Positions 27,269 through 35,951 of a stretch of 64,000 nt of DNA are shown here, one piece after another. Numbering within the stretch: the first letter of the stretch is position 1; every line of letters begins with the position of its first letter. This DNA is from Lewinellaceae bacterium (GTDB lineage: Bacteria > Bacteroidota > Bacteroidia > Chitinophagales > Saprospiraceae). The translations under genes and the position numbers were made by a program. Where the stretch lies: positions 2,108,001 to 2,172,000 of the forward strand of contig JACJXX010000002.1 in the NCBI GenBank assembly GCA_020636435.1, given 5' to 3'. The notes beneath the pieces are model-generated. The model was not told the DNA's origin, did not search any database, and saw only the letters and a list, made by a program, of their open reading frames with translations.

Positions 27269-27304
27269 GGTGCAAAACTGCCTTTGGAAATATAATGGCT
27301 TGGT

Positions 27305-27422
27305 TATACTTTGGGACTGTTCAAAGTTCTGTGTCCGAAGTTTAGTGTACCCTGAAAAGCTTATGGTTTCCAGCGCAACTTTGAACCTTAAACACAGAAC
27401 ATTGAACAGTCCCTATACTTTT
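27305..27422. repeat. fold-back element between cryptochrome and purK
   Basis: The arms around GGGACTGTTCAAAGTTCTGTGT (27313-27334, given as two blocks GGGACTGTTC and AAGTTCTGTGT) match, inverted, ACACAGAACATTGAACAGTCCC (27392-27413) with one mismatch, flanked by complementary TATACTT/AGTATA. It sits between convergent 3' ends and may double as a terminator. Confidence 0.75.
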
Positions 27423-27434
27423 TAGCACCATGCT

Positions 27435-28601
27435 TTAGCCGGCTACAATCCTCAATAAATTCATAACCTTCCTCGCTTTTGCTTTGGCATTCTCCAAATT
27501 TTCGTCCACCACTGTGGCGTGCCCCATTTTCCGGAAGGGCTTTGTTATAGCCTTTCCATAAAGATGAAGGTGCACTCCTTCGATGGCCAGGCATTCATCC
27601 AGGCCCTGGTATACAGCCGGGCCGGTATGGCCGTCGGTGCCCAGCAGGTTCACCATTACGGAAGGTGCCTTCATGCGGGTGCTGCCCAGCGGGAAGTTGA
27701 GTACGGCGCGCAGGTGTTGTTCAAACTGGGAGGTGTAGCAACTGTCAATGGTGTGATGCCCGCTGTTGTGCGGCCGGGGTGCTACTTCGTTGACCAGCAG
27801 TTGGCCTTTTTTGTCCAGAAAGAGTTCAACGGCAAGCAGCCCGCAGATATCATAGGCTACTGCCACTTCTACCGCCATTTTTTCAGCGGCCTCTTCCAGC
27901 TCGGGGGAAATGGCGGCCGGGCAGAAAAGCAACTCCACGAGGTTGGCCTCCGGGTTGAATTCCATTTCCACGGTGGGAAAAGCCCGGGTTTGCCCATTGG
28001 CATTGCGGGCGACGATCACCGCCAGCTCTTTTTCGATCTCCACCATTTCTTCGATCAGGCAGGCGCCGGGCAACAAATTGTCCAGTCCATTCGCATCCCG
28101 GATAATGCTCACCCCCCGGCCATCGTAGCCGGCCGTCCTCGTTTTCTGGACAAAAGGGAAACGAATCTCTCCCTGTTCAATGGCCAGCCGCACTGCCTGT
28201 TCCTCTTCAAACAACCGAAAGGGCGCCGTTGGAATGCCCTTCTCCCGGTAAAACAGCTTTTGAGCGCCTTTGTCCTTGATGACATCCAGCTTGGCAGGGG
28301 AGGGGTGGATCGTCAACCCTTCCCGTTCCAGTTGGTGAAGCGCCTCCGTGTTGACGTGCTCTATCTCGATGGTCAGCACGTCGAGCTGCTTCCCGAACTG
28401 GTATACGTCATCGTAATCCTTGAAACTGCCTTCGGTGAAAAAGGGCGTTATCCGGCCCGCCGGAAAGCTTTTATGGCTATCCAGCACATAGAGCGGCAGG
28501 TGCCAGTTGCCGGCAGCGAGGGCCATCATTTTGCCCAACTGGCCGCCGCCGAGCACGCCGAGCTTGAAATCGGGATGTAAAGGGGAGTTTACAGGTTTCA
28601 T
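27435..28601 (-). CDS. purK: 5-(carboxyamino)imidazole ribonucleotide synthase
   Basis: 388 residues. N-terminal GVLGGGQLGKMMALAAG is the PurK hallmark. The ATP-grasp domain has QKTRTAGYDGRGVSI and EEMVEIEKELAVIVARN, and the active-site block NEVAPRPHNSGHHTID is typical of PurK. It catalyses ATP- and bicarbonate-dependent carboxylation of AIR to N5-CAIR in purine biosynthesis. Its usual partner PurE is not in the window. Length is normal and the start follows a short AT-rich leader. Confidence 0.96.
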   Translation of the reverse strand: MKPVNSPLHPDFKLGVLGGGQLGKMMALAAGNWHLPLYVLDSHKSFPAGRITPFFTEGSFKDYDDVYQFGKQLDVLTIEIEHVNTEALHQLEREGLTIHPSPAKLDVIKDKGAQKLFYREKGIPTAPFRLFEEEQAVRLAIEQGEIRFPFVQKTRTAGYDGRGVSIIRDANGLDNLLPGACLIEEMVEIEKELAVIVARNANGQTRAFPTVEMEFNPEANLVELLFCPAAISPELEEAAEKMAVEVAVAYDICGLLAVELFLDKKGQLLVNEVAPRPHNSGHHTIDSCYTSQFEQHLRAVLNFPLGSTRMKAPSVMVNLLGTDGHTGPAVYQGLDECLAIEGVHLHLYGKAITKPFRKMGHATVVDENLENAKAKARKVMNLLRIVAG

Positions 28602-28686
28602 TTTTTTAATTCATGCTAACCAGCTACAGGCACGATTTCGAAGCTTGCGCCCGCAAAGCCTGCAACTCCCGCTTTGCCCGGTATGT

Positions 28687-28715
28687 GAGCTGACAACTTC
28701 GAGTTGTCTGCTCAC
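28687..28715. repeat. small hairpin related to the TIR-CHAT flanking hairpins
   Basis: GAGCTGACAAC and GTTGTCTGCTC pair with one internal mismatch around a TTCGA loop. The core GACAAC/GTTGTC with a single-base bulge is the same as in the hairpins at 28744 and 33726. Confidence 0.7.
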
Positions 28716-28743
28716 TTCTCTTGGAACTTTTCCTGGAGGCCTC

Positions 28744-28786
28744 CTGGCAGAAAGTCAGCAGACAACGGAAAGTTGTCAGCTGACAG
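28744..28786 (+). repeat. 43-bp hairpin direct repeat, left flank of the TIR-CHAT gene
   Basis: The 43-bp sequence starts CTGGCAGAAAGTCAGCAGAC and folds as GTCAGC-A-GACAAC / GTTGTC-A-GCTGAC. It recurs in the same orientation at 33726-33768 with two changes that preserve pairing. Confidence 0.85.
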
Positions 28787-28920
28787 CAAAATGACCTTCA
28801 TGGAAAACCAAAGCGGGATTTGCTGCCGCAAAGCTAGTGAAAAAGCTTGCAGGCTAAAAAAGAGATGCCTATTTTTATCCACAACTAAAAACCTACTGAG
28901 CTTTGGACGGGCAACCGTTT

Positions 28921-29021
28921 GAAGGCGGAAGTGCGAAGTCGGAAATCGGAATGGGGTGCTAAATGGGCATTCGGTGCCAATTTTCCGCCTTCCCACTTCC
29001 GATTTCCGATTTCCCACTTCG
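28921..29021. repeat. inverted repeat upstream of the TIR-CHAT gene
   Basis: GCGGAAGTGCGAAGTCGGAA (28925-28944) followed by ATCGGA pairs imperfectly with the stretch at 28984-29021 containing TCCGATTTCCGATTTCCCAC. It lies within the open frame upstream of the chosen start of the TIR gene, which argues that this part is leader rather than protein. Confidence 0.7.
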
Positions 29022-29047
29022 ATACGTCCAACGCCAAATCACACCCC

Positions 29048-32000
29048 ATGAAAAAACCACCTGTTTTCATCTCTCACTCCTCCCAGGACGACCCCTTTGT
29101 CACCCAACTCCGGCAGTTGCTGAACGACCGCGGCATCACCGTCTGGGACGATGCTCAGAAACTGCGCGGCGGCGACTACCTCAAGCCGGAGATACTACAA
29201 GCTATAGAGGAAGCACGTGGATTTATCGCCGTGCTCTCTCCGGATGGAGTGGATTCCAAATGGGTGACCGACGAGATACAACATGCCCTGAAGGTGCAGG
29301 CGGATAAGGCAGGGGCGTACCCGGTCATTCCCCTGTTGTTCCCGAAGGTATCCATGAACCTGGCCCGCTTCCTCTTCCCGGAAGAGCCCCTGTTCATCAA
29401 AGCCTCTAACGAGCCCGGCGGGCTGGAAGAAGCCCTGCCTCACCTCCTCACCGCCCTGGGCGAACAGCTGCCCGAGGATTTGGCCGTGCCCGAAGCCCTG
29501 CCCGAAACGCCGGTGGACGAACTGCTGCTGCTATTGGAAAGCCCAACCTTGTACACCGAAGAAGGCAAGCGGCGCGGGCAGGCCACCGCCCAGCTCCTCT
29601 ATCAGCCGGCCCAGGGACAGAAAGTGGAAAGCAAACGCTACCCCTTCATCGCCCCGCTGGGGCCCATCGAAGCGGAAGATCTGCGCTGGTACCTGGAGCA
29701 CTACCCCCGCTACCCCTTCGAAACGCTGGAGAAGCGGGCACAGGAGGTGGCGGCCAAAGTGCCCGTTTGGGGCCAGCAGTTGTACGATGCCCTGGCGCAG
29801 GGCGCAAAAAGCGCAGAAAAGGTACTGGGCTATTGGAAAAACAGCAACACGGCAGGCCACCGCTTCACCATCAAATTGGACGGCGAGCCACTGGAAGGCG
29901 CCAGCGCCGAAGAAAAGACGGCCGCCCTGGAGGCCGGCAGCATCCTGCTGTCCCTGCCCTGGGAGATCCTGCACGATGGCCGGGGCTTTCTCTTCCAGGG
30001 CCGCCGGCCGGCGCGGGTGCGGCGGCGGCTGCCCAACCGCGAGCCGCGCCCGGCGCTGCCTTTGCAGCCCCTGTTGCGCATCCTGCTGCTGAGCCCGCGC
30101 CCGGAAGCGGCCGGCATTGGCTACATCGACCATAGAGTGAGCGCCCGCGCCCTGCTGGAAGCGGTGGAGCAACTGGGCCCCCTGGCTACCCTCAAGATAC
30201 TGGAACAGCCCACCTTCCCCGCCCTGGTAGCGGAACTGAGAGCCGCCGAACAAAGAAACGAGCCCTACACCGTAGTACACTTCGACGGCCATGGCGTATT
30301 CGACCGGCTGCGGGGGCTGGGGGCCCTGTGCTTCGAAAGCCCGGAAGCCGCCGAACAGGCCCAAATTGGCCGCCGAAAAGCCGATATTGTCGACGCCAAG
30401 CGGCTGGCGGCGGAGCTGCGCGGCTACCGTATCCCCCTGTTTTTCCTGGATGCCTGTCAGACCGCCATGCAAGAGCTGGACCCCGCCGCTTCGGTAGCCA
30501 CCACCCTGCTGGAGAACGGCGTTGCCTCGGTGGCCGCCATGTCGCATAGCGTGCTGGTGGAGACGGCGCGGCGTTTTGCCCTGGCCTTTTATCCCGCCCT
30601 GGCGCAGGGCGCCCGCATCGGCTCGGCCATGCTGGCCGGGCAGCAGGCACTGCACGCCGACCCCATACGGGCCCACCTGGCCGGGGGGCGCCAGCTGAAG
30701 CTGCAAGACTGGTTCGTACCGGTGCTCTACCAGGAGGAGCAGGATTTGCAGGTAGTGAAGCGCCGCCCCTCCGCTGCCGCCCTGATGGTAGCCCAACAGG
30801 GCTGGGCTGCCCGCCTGGGCGAGCTGCCTCCGGAGCCCCCGCATAGCTTCGTAGGCCGCAGCCGCGAGCTGCTGCAACTGGAGCGCATCCTGCGGCAGGG
30901 CCGCTGGGCGGTGGTGCGGGGCACGGGAGGAGCGGGCAAGACGACCATCGCCGCCGAGCTGGCCCGCTGGCTGCTGCGCACCGGCCGCTTTGAACGGGTG
31001 GCCTTTATCTCCTTTGAGTTCGCCGGCGATACCCGCTCGGCCCTGGATGCGCTGGGGCGGCAGTTGCTGCCGGAGGAAAAAGAGTGGTCGGTAGCCAAGT
31101 ACGAAAGCGAGGCGGAAGCCTTCCAGCCTATCGAGCGGGCCCTGCGCGGCCGCCGCACCCTGCTCCTGCTGGACAATATGGAGAGCATCCTGCCGGATGC
31201 CCAGGGTGTGCTGCCACTGGGCGTAGCCCCGGTGGAAGATTTCCTGGCCTTCTTCCAAAAGCTGCTGCAGCCTTCCTCCCACACCCAGCTGCTGTTCACC
31301 ACCCGCGAGCGCCTGCCCGCCCCTTTCGATGCTGGCCGGCAGGAGGCCCAGCTGGGCGCCCTCTCCCGCTTCGACGCGCTGGAGCTGGTGGCCCAGGTGA
31401 TGCGCCGCGAGAACGTGCCACTGCCCGCCGAGGACTTTCAAACCAAGGAAGATTACTTCGGCGAGCTGGCAGAGGCCGCCAACCGCCACGCCCGCGCCCT
31501 CACCCTGCTGGCGGGAGAGCTGGCCCGGGGCGTGGCCGCCGGCCGCACCAACCTGCGCCGCCTCACTCAGGATTTGCAGGGCATCATGGCGGAGTTGGAC
31601 CGAAAGCACCCGGGCAGCCGGGAAAACAGCCTCTTCGCCAGCCTGGAGCTCTCCCTGCGCCGCTTGCCGGCGGATAAACGGGAAAAGGTGGAAGCACTGG
31701 CGGTGTTTCATGGGGGGACGCAGCTTTGGGTGTGGTCTCAGGTTGTGGAATGCCCGCCGGAGGAATTAACCCCGGTAGCCGAAGCCCTGGTGGAAGTAGG
31801 CCTGGCGGAACGCATGCAATACGGTTACTACCGCCTGGACCCCGCCCTGCCCGCTTACCTGACCCGGCAGGCCGAAGCCGCCCCACTGGCCGCCCACCGC
31901 GCCCGCTGGGCACAGGGCATGGAGCAAATGGCTGGTTTTCTTTACCAGCAACAAGATAAGGATGCTTATCTCTCGGCCCGGCTCACCCGCCTGCTGGAGC

Positions 32001-33424
32001 CCAACCTGCTGGCCCTGCTGGCCGGGATGGCGAAGCAGGCGCCGCCGGAGCGGGTGGTGGATTTGACGAATAAGCTGGAACGCTTATTTTCCCTACTCCA
32101 CCGCCCGGCCGCCCTGGCGCTGGCCAAGGGCATCCGGGAGCAGGCGGCCCGGCAGCTGGGGGCCTGGAGCCACGCCCGCTTCACCTCAGAGAGCGCCACG
32201 GTAGACCGCCTGCTGGAGCAGGGCAATCTGCCCGCCGCTTACCAAAAAGCAGTGGAGGTTTTGGAACAGTGCCGACAGGCAGGCGAGGTCGCCTACCCAG
32301 GCGCCGCCTACGATGGGGCGATGGCGCATTTTAGCTTGGGGCGGGTGCTGAAGATGGCCGGCCAGTCTGAGCAGGCACTGCCGCTGCTGGAAGAAGCCCA
32401 GCGCCGCTTTGGGTTGCTGGCGGAAGAGGGTAACAAAACGGCTGAGCGCATGGCGGCGGTGTGCTGGACGGAAATGGGAGATTGTTATCGAGGCCTGGGC
32501 AGGCTGGAAGCGGCGGCGGAGGTGTATGAAAAATTTATTGAAGCAAGCGAAAAAGAGGAAAGGTGGCGGGATGTGGCAGTGGATAAAGGCCAGTTGGCTA
32601 CGGTGCGGCTCTTGCAAGAGCAATACGATGAAGCCCTGGCCTTGTATCGGGAGGTGAAGGACATTTTTGAACAGTTGGGGGAGACGGGCAGCGTGGCTAC
32701 AGCTTGGGAACTAATGGGTACAGCGCATAAAAACGCTGGGCAGTACGAAATGTCGGAAAGGGCGTATCACGAGTCACTGGGAATCCGTATCCAACAACAA
32801 AACCGGGAAGGGGAGGCAGGTACTTTGAACCAATTGGGGCTTCTTTACGGCAATATGAACCGCCTGGAAGATTCGGTGCGCATGCACAAGCAGGCGGCGG
32901 ATATCTTTGCGGAATTGCAAAACCAGCGGAATGAAGGATTTGCCAGAAACAACTTAGCCATCCGCCTGATCAAACTGCGCCGCTACCCCGAGGCGCGCGG
33001 GGAGATTAAGCGAGCCATCGAGTGCAAGGCCCAGTTTGGCCATGCGGCGGCGCCCTGGAAAAGCTGGGATATTTTGTTTGACCTGGAAACGGCCGATGGC
33101 CATCCCGCTGCCGCCGCCGAGGCGCGGGATAAGGCGATGGCGGCGTACCGGGCGTTCCGGGTGCAGGGAGGGGGGAGCCAGAGTAATCGTTATCGGTATT
33201 TTACAGCGGCTTACCAGGCGATTCAGGAGGGGACGGTGGAAGCATTGGCGCAGCAGCTGTTATCTACTTTGGAAGAGGATGATCCTGTTGATTATCAAGC
33301 CTTTGTCCGGCAGTTGGTGGCGGTGCTGCGGGGGGCGCGGGGCCAGGCGGTGGTGGCGGATGGGGAATTGTATTATATGGATGCGGTGGAGTTGGGGTTG
33401 TTGTTGGAGCAGTTGGGGGGGTAG
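29048..33424 (+). CDS. TIR-CHAT-STAND ATPase-TPR multidomain protein (conflict/immune-like)
   Basis: 1458 residues from ATG at 29048 (MKKPPVFISHSSQDD); the frame is open to 28919 but only over an inverted repeat. Domains: TIR (about 5-130) with FISHSSQDD, a GGDYL loop and the putative NADase Glu76 in SKWVTDEI; a CHAT peptidase-like domain (about 215-560) with His415 in VHFDGHGVF and Cys470 in FFLDACQTAM; a STAND/NB-ARC-like ATPase (about 590-900) with Walker A GTGGAGKTT (Lys631) and Walker B LLLLDNME (Asp709); and C-terminal TPRs (about 1040-1400). Two potential effectors plus a nucleotide switch and a repeat sensor in one chain resemble bacterial NLR-like defence proteins. It is a single gene and very GC-rich. 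Activity is inferred from family knowledge only. Confidence 0.88.
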   Translation: MKKPPVFISHSSQDDPFVTQLRQLLNDRGITVWDDAQKLRGGDYLKPEILQAIEEARGFIAVLSPDGVDSKWVTDEIQHALKVQADKAGAYPVIPLLFPKVSMNLARFLFPEEPLFIKASNEPGGLEEALPHLLTALGEQLPEDLAVPEALPETPVDELLLLLESPTLYTEEGKRRGQATAQLLYQPAQGQKVESKRYPFIAPLGPIEAEDLRWYLEHYPRYPFETLEKRAQEVAAKVPVWGQQLYDALAQGAKSAEKVLGYWKNSNTAGHRFTIKLDGEPLEGASAEEKTAALEAGSILLSLPWEILHDGRGFLFQGRRPARVRRRLPNREPRPALPLQPLLRILLLSPRPEAAGIGYIDHRVSARALLEAVEQLGPLATLKILEQPTFPALVAELRAAEQRNEPYTVVHFDGHGVFDRLRGLGALCFESPEAAEQAQIGRRKADIVDAKRLAAELRGYRIPLFFLDACQTAMQELDPAASVATTLLENGVASVAAMSHSVLVETARRFALAFYPALAQGARIGSAMLAGQQALHADPIRAHLAGGRQLKLQDWFVPVLYQEEQDLQVVKRRPSAAALMVAQQGWAARLGELPPEPPHSFVGRSRELLQLERILRQGRWAVVRGTGGAGKTTIAAELARWLLRTGRFERVAFISFEFAGDTRSALDALGRQLLPEEKEWSVAKYESEAEAFQPIERALRGRRTLLLLDNMESILPDAQGVLPLGVAPVEDFLAFFQKLLQPSSHTQLLFTTRERLPAPFDAGRQEAQLGALSRFDALELVAQVMRRENVPLPAEDFQTKEDYFGELAEAANRHARALTLLAGELARGVAAGRTNLRRLTQDLQGIMAELDRKHPGSRENSLFASLELSLRRLPADKREKVEALAVFHGGTQLWVWSQVVECPPEELTPVAEALVEVGLAERMQYGYYRLDPALPAYLTRQAEAAPLAAHRARWAQGMEQMAGFLYQQQDKDAYLSARLTRLLEPNLLALLAGMAKQAPPERVVDLTNKLERLFSLLHRPAALALAKGIREQAARQLGAWSHARFTSESATVDRLLEQGNLPAAYQKAVEVLEQCRQAGEVAYPGAAYDGAMAHFSLGRVLKMAGQSEQALPLLEEAQRRFGLLAEEGNKTAERMAAVCWTEMGDCYRGLGRLEAAAEVYEKFIEASEKEERWRDVAVDKGQLATVRLLQEQYDEALALYREVKDIFEQLGETGSVATAWELMGTAHKNAGQYEMSERAYHESLGIRIQQQNREGEAGTLNQLGLLYGNMNRLEDSVRMHKQAADIFAELQNQRNEGFARNNLAIRLIKLRRYPEARGEIKRAIECKAQFGHAAAPWKSWDILFDLETADGHPAAAAEARDKAMAAYRAFRVQGGGSQSNRYRYFTAAYQAIQEGTVEALAQQLLSTLEEDDPVDYQAFVRQLVAVLRGARGQAVVADGELYYMDAVELGLLLEQLGG

Positions 33425-33460
33425 GGGCCATGCGTATCAGGTTATTATGTTAAGGCGGGT

Positions 33461-33640
33461 TTGAGCGCTTTTGATGGAACGCGGGTTTTCGCGGGTGCAG
33501 CGAGTTTTCGCGGGTTGGGGAGCTTGCTCCGGCCTCGGAGAGGCCATTATCCGCGAAAATCCGGGCTGGCATTGGCCAAGTGGCAGGGGGGGGGCGATCT
33601 GCGCCAATCCGCTGCATTCGCGCTAATCCGCGTTCCATTT
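33461..33640. other. intergenic low-information tract after the TIR-CHAT gene
   Basis: Contains short imperfect repeats (GCGGGTTTTCGCGGGT, GCGCCAATCCGC, GCGCTAATCCGC) with no coding signal. The remainder of the gap to 34325 is taken by the hairpin and fold-back elements listed separately. Confidence 0.4.
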
Positions 33641-33725
33641 CGCCATAATACCCACTATGTTAACATACAAACCTGATGCGTATGGGGGTAGGGGCTGGAT
33701 TCCTAGCGGTTTTCAATAGGTTGTT

Positions 33726-33768
33726 CTGGCAGAAAGTCAACAGACAACGGAAAGTTGTCAGTTGACAG
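33726..33768 (+). repeat. 43-bp hairpin direct repeat, right flank of the TIR-CHAT gene
   Basis: Matches 28744-28786 with two substitutions; they fall on opposite stem positions (GTCAAC..GTTGAC here, GTCAGC..GCTGAC there), so the fold is conserved. It lies 4982 bp from the left copy, bracketing exactly one gene. Confidence 0.85.
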
Positions 33769-33880
33769 TAGCGCAGTATGTACAGATGGTTTCTCATTCT
33801 ACGAGAGGCGTTGGGAGAATGGAACGCGAATTTACGCGGTTTTGGCGGATTGCGCGGATACCGCCGGCCTTAAATCTGCC

Positions 33881-34068
33881 TAGTGCCTCGCGCACTAAAT
33901 AACAGGATATAAAATGGACTCTTTTGCGTTCGACTGAGCTCACGCCGAAGTCCGCCATACTGCGTTGTTCGTCGCTCATATAGTCCCGCTATGCTCGCTC
34001 CTCACGCCTTGTCTGGCAACAAAATAGCCTCATTTTCTATACCCCGTTACTTAATGCGCGAGGCACTA
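33881..34068 (+). repeat. conserved-core fold-back element, copy 1
   Basis: The arms TAGTGCCTCGCGCACTAA (33881-33898) and TTAATGCGCGAGGCACTA (34051-34068) pair, and pairing continues inward imperfectly. The core shows CCGCCATACTGCGTTG, GCTATGCTCGCTCCTC and ACGCCTTGTCTGGC, shared with copies at 35756, 38409 and 52046. It lies between convergent genes. Confidence 0.85.
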
Positions 34069-34218
34069 GCGGAGAGTAAGTTGGAGCGCAATAGGACACG
34101 AGCGGAGCGACTGATGGAATGAAATGGAATAAAATTGCGCCCCGACAGTGCCATCTCGGGTGCCAATTTTTTATTGGCGCACGAGTTTTCTTACCGTAAT
34201 CTAAATCTATCCACCTAA

Positions 34219-34311
34219 GTAGTCGGACAGTATTAAATTACGTTTCGTTCGCGAGCCCGTACGGGCTCGCGAACACTCCGGTTTATTGGTAATCTAAATG
34301 TGTCCGACTAC
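34219..34311. repeat. fold-back element with a perfect 28-bp palindrome
   Basis: Ends GTAGTCGGACA (34219-34229) and TGTCCGACTAC (34301-34311) are perfect inverted repeats. Between them GTTCGCGAGCCCGT is immediately followed by its exact complement (34247-34274). It lies just past the stop of the lipoprotein gene. Confidence 0.8.
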
Positions 34312-34324
34312 CTACTTCCACCTT

Positions 34325-34951
34325 TCAATTCCCCAGGCTATACAACTCCACCGGCCCCTGCAAATACTTCTCCAATTTAGCAGAGAGCTTCTCCACCGCC
34401 GTTTCGTAGCCGCCCAGGGTAGTCAGCTGATAGTACGGCGCCATATCCGGCCCGCGCAGGATGAGGGCATCGAAAGAATTGGTGCCGGCAACGCCGGTGA
34501 TCTGCCCTTTCTCATCCTTAGCGGCCATCCAGTCGGCGTAGCCGCGACCGGCTTCGGCGACTAAAAAGGGCTTGCCCGCCAGCTGGCGAGTATCCACCGG
34601 GCACTTTTGGCTGTCGAAGATCAGGGCGTCGCCCAGTTGGCCGTGCAGGACTTCATTGGTGTGAGAAGCGTAGAAAAAATACACGGGGCTGGCCTCGAAA
34701 GCATCATCGAAGGCCTTCATGATGCTCCGGTTCTTTTCTTCCTGTTCTTCCGCGGCAGAATGGGCCTTTTCGAACAAGCCTGCTTTCAGCAAGGCGGCCA
34801 CTTTCTTTTCGCTGTTTTGCAAGCGAACAAGCAGATAGCCGTCGCGGAGGATGGAAGCGCTGTAGTTGAGATTGGCCTTGCGATGAGGGTAACAGCCAGT
34901 GGCGAGCAACAGGGCCATAAACCCGGCTAGTAAGATGGGGGTAGTTTTCAT
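34325..34951 (-). CDS. hypothetical lipoprotein
   Basis: 208 residues. A lipoprotein signal peptide ends LLLATGC. No family is recognised. The mature part has a charged helical region (SEKKVAALLKAGLFEKAHSAAEEQEEKNRSIMKAFDDAF), then an alpha/beta-looking segment (SPVYFFYASHTNEVL; QLGDALIFDSQKCPVDTRQLAGKPFLVAEAG) and ends in a short amphipathic region. It is likely anchored in the outer or inner membrane facing the periplasm. No operon partner. Confidence 0.75.
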   Translation of the reverse strand: MKTTPILLAGFMALLLATGCYPHRKANLNYSASILRDGYLLVRLQNSEKKVAALLKAGLFEKAHSAAEEQEEKNRSIMKAFDDAFEASPVYFFYASHTNEVLHGQLGDALIFDSQKCPVDTRQLAGKPFLVAEAGRGYADWMAAKDEKGQITGVAGTNSFDALILRGPDMAPYYQLTTLGGYETAVEKLSAKLEKYLQGPVELYSLGN

Positions 34952-35138
34952 TGGGTTTTGGTTTTTTGGGTCTAAAAAGTATAGTTGGTCAACCCTCTAT
35001 GGGTTCTAAAAAGTTCATTTTTGTTGCAATTCATCGATATAGGGTGGGAATTTATCGACCTAGTAGTTGGTTTTTTTGGATGAACAAGAAAGGAATTGCC
35101 TGAAAAAACCTACTTTTCCTTTCACCAAACGATAAACC

Positions 35139-35294
35139 ATGGAACCCCTAAGAACTTATCTGCTCATCGGGCTGCTGTGGCGCCTGGAAGGCATCGATAT
35201 TCCCAACCCCAACCACTTTGCCCGCAGGGGGGCTTCGGGAGGCGGCATCACCATCTTCAGCGTGAGCATGCTCAGCAATTCCGAACCGATATGA
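35139..35294 (+). CDS. short hypothetical ORF
   Basis: 51 residues (MEPLRTYLLIGLLWRLEGID...). There is a hydrophobic N-terminal segment but no recognised family. It may be a truncated gene or chance; the start ATG is preceded by GATAAACC with no ribosome-binding pattern. Confidence 0.25.
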   Translation: MEPLRTYLLIGLLWRLEGIDIPNPNHFARRGASGGGITIFSVSMLSNSEPI

Positions 35295-35534
35295 GTTTCC
35301 AGGTCGATTTTTAGAAGGCAACTTTCCGTTCCCTAAAGCAAGGCGCCCTTTAAAAGAGAAAATGGCCCCGTTGAGTAGATTGGGGCCTTCGGGTAACTAA
35401 AAAATGTAGTTCTTTGAAGAAGGAATTACATACAATCCAAATTATTTATGTTCCTGTTGAGTAACTAACCATTTTTTAGTTTTTTTCTTCAGGAGCATAA
35501 AATAATCCCGTGAACATTTTTTAGGCTGCCAAAT

Positions 35535-35756
35535 AAGTGTATCTTTAAGCCGAACATATTTTATTATAGTCCCACAAATTTTAGTTCCATGAACATCAAA
35601 TCAACACTTGGCAGCCCAATGTGGCAGGAATCCACATTTTTGACGCTTAATTCCGAGCCACCATAACTTCTGCCAATCATAATTCCCAAACGGCAGGATG
35701 TACGGTATCCTCCTGAGAGTGGCCCTGACGATAAATGTCAGGGCCATTCTTTTTTA
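35535..35756 (+). ncRNA. candidate small transcript ending at a strong terminator
   Basis: A strong intrinsic terminator at 35720-35756 has no gene directly upstream, so a short plus-strand transcript must end there. A weak promoter-like TATCTTTA occurs near 35540. The transcript could encode the 25-residue peptide MNIKSTLGSPMWQESTFLTL... (ATG 35589, stop 35666) or be a non-coding RNA. Confidence 0.3.
35720..35756 (+). terminator. intrinsic terminator
   Basis: Perfect stem TGGCCCTGAC / GTCAGGGCCA with a 7-nt loop, followed by TTCTTTTTT. The fold-back element copy 2 begins directly at its T tract. Confidence 0.9.
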
Positions 35757-35919
35757 GAGCTTGTTGGGGAATTATCCTTCGGGCTGAAATCGCCCTTTTT
35801 TTGACGATACTTCGTTGCGAAATGAGTCACGTACCTCAGGGTATGCTCCCCATTCCGCGCCTCGTCTCATCAAAAAAATGATCAATTTCATCACCAAAAA
35901 CAATTCCCCAACAAGCTCT
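35756..35919 (+). repeat. conserved-core fold-back element, copy 2
   Basis: The arms AGAGCTTGTTGGGGAATT and AATTCCCCAACAAGCTCT are perfect inverted repeats. The core includes GATACTTCGTTGC, GGTATGCTCCCC and CGCGCCTCGTCT, matching the other copies. It lies between the terminator and the 3' end of pgk. Confidence 0.87.
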
Positions 35920-35951
35920 TAACCTTTTCCAGGTTTCGGAAAACCTGGTTT

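Noticed and set aside
27081..27345. ORFs across the TGTACGG array encoding YTPYTVH-type repeats
   Set aside because: They arise from the tandem repeat being open in several frames; no start signal or protein-like composition.
28919..29047. N-terminal extension of the TIR-CHAT protein by 43 residues
   Set aside because: The extension is the translation of an inverted repeat, has no conservation-like pattern, and the TIR fold starts naturally at ATG 29048.
29531..31711. 726-residue minus-strand ORF opposite the TIR-CHAT gene
   Set aside because: It is a shadow caused by the high GC content of the plus-strand gene; its sequence is low-complexity Gln/Gly/Ala-rich with no domain.
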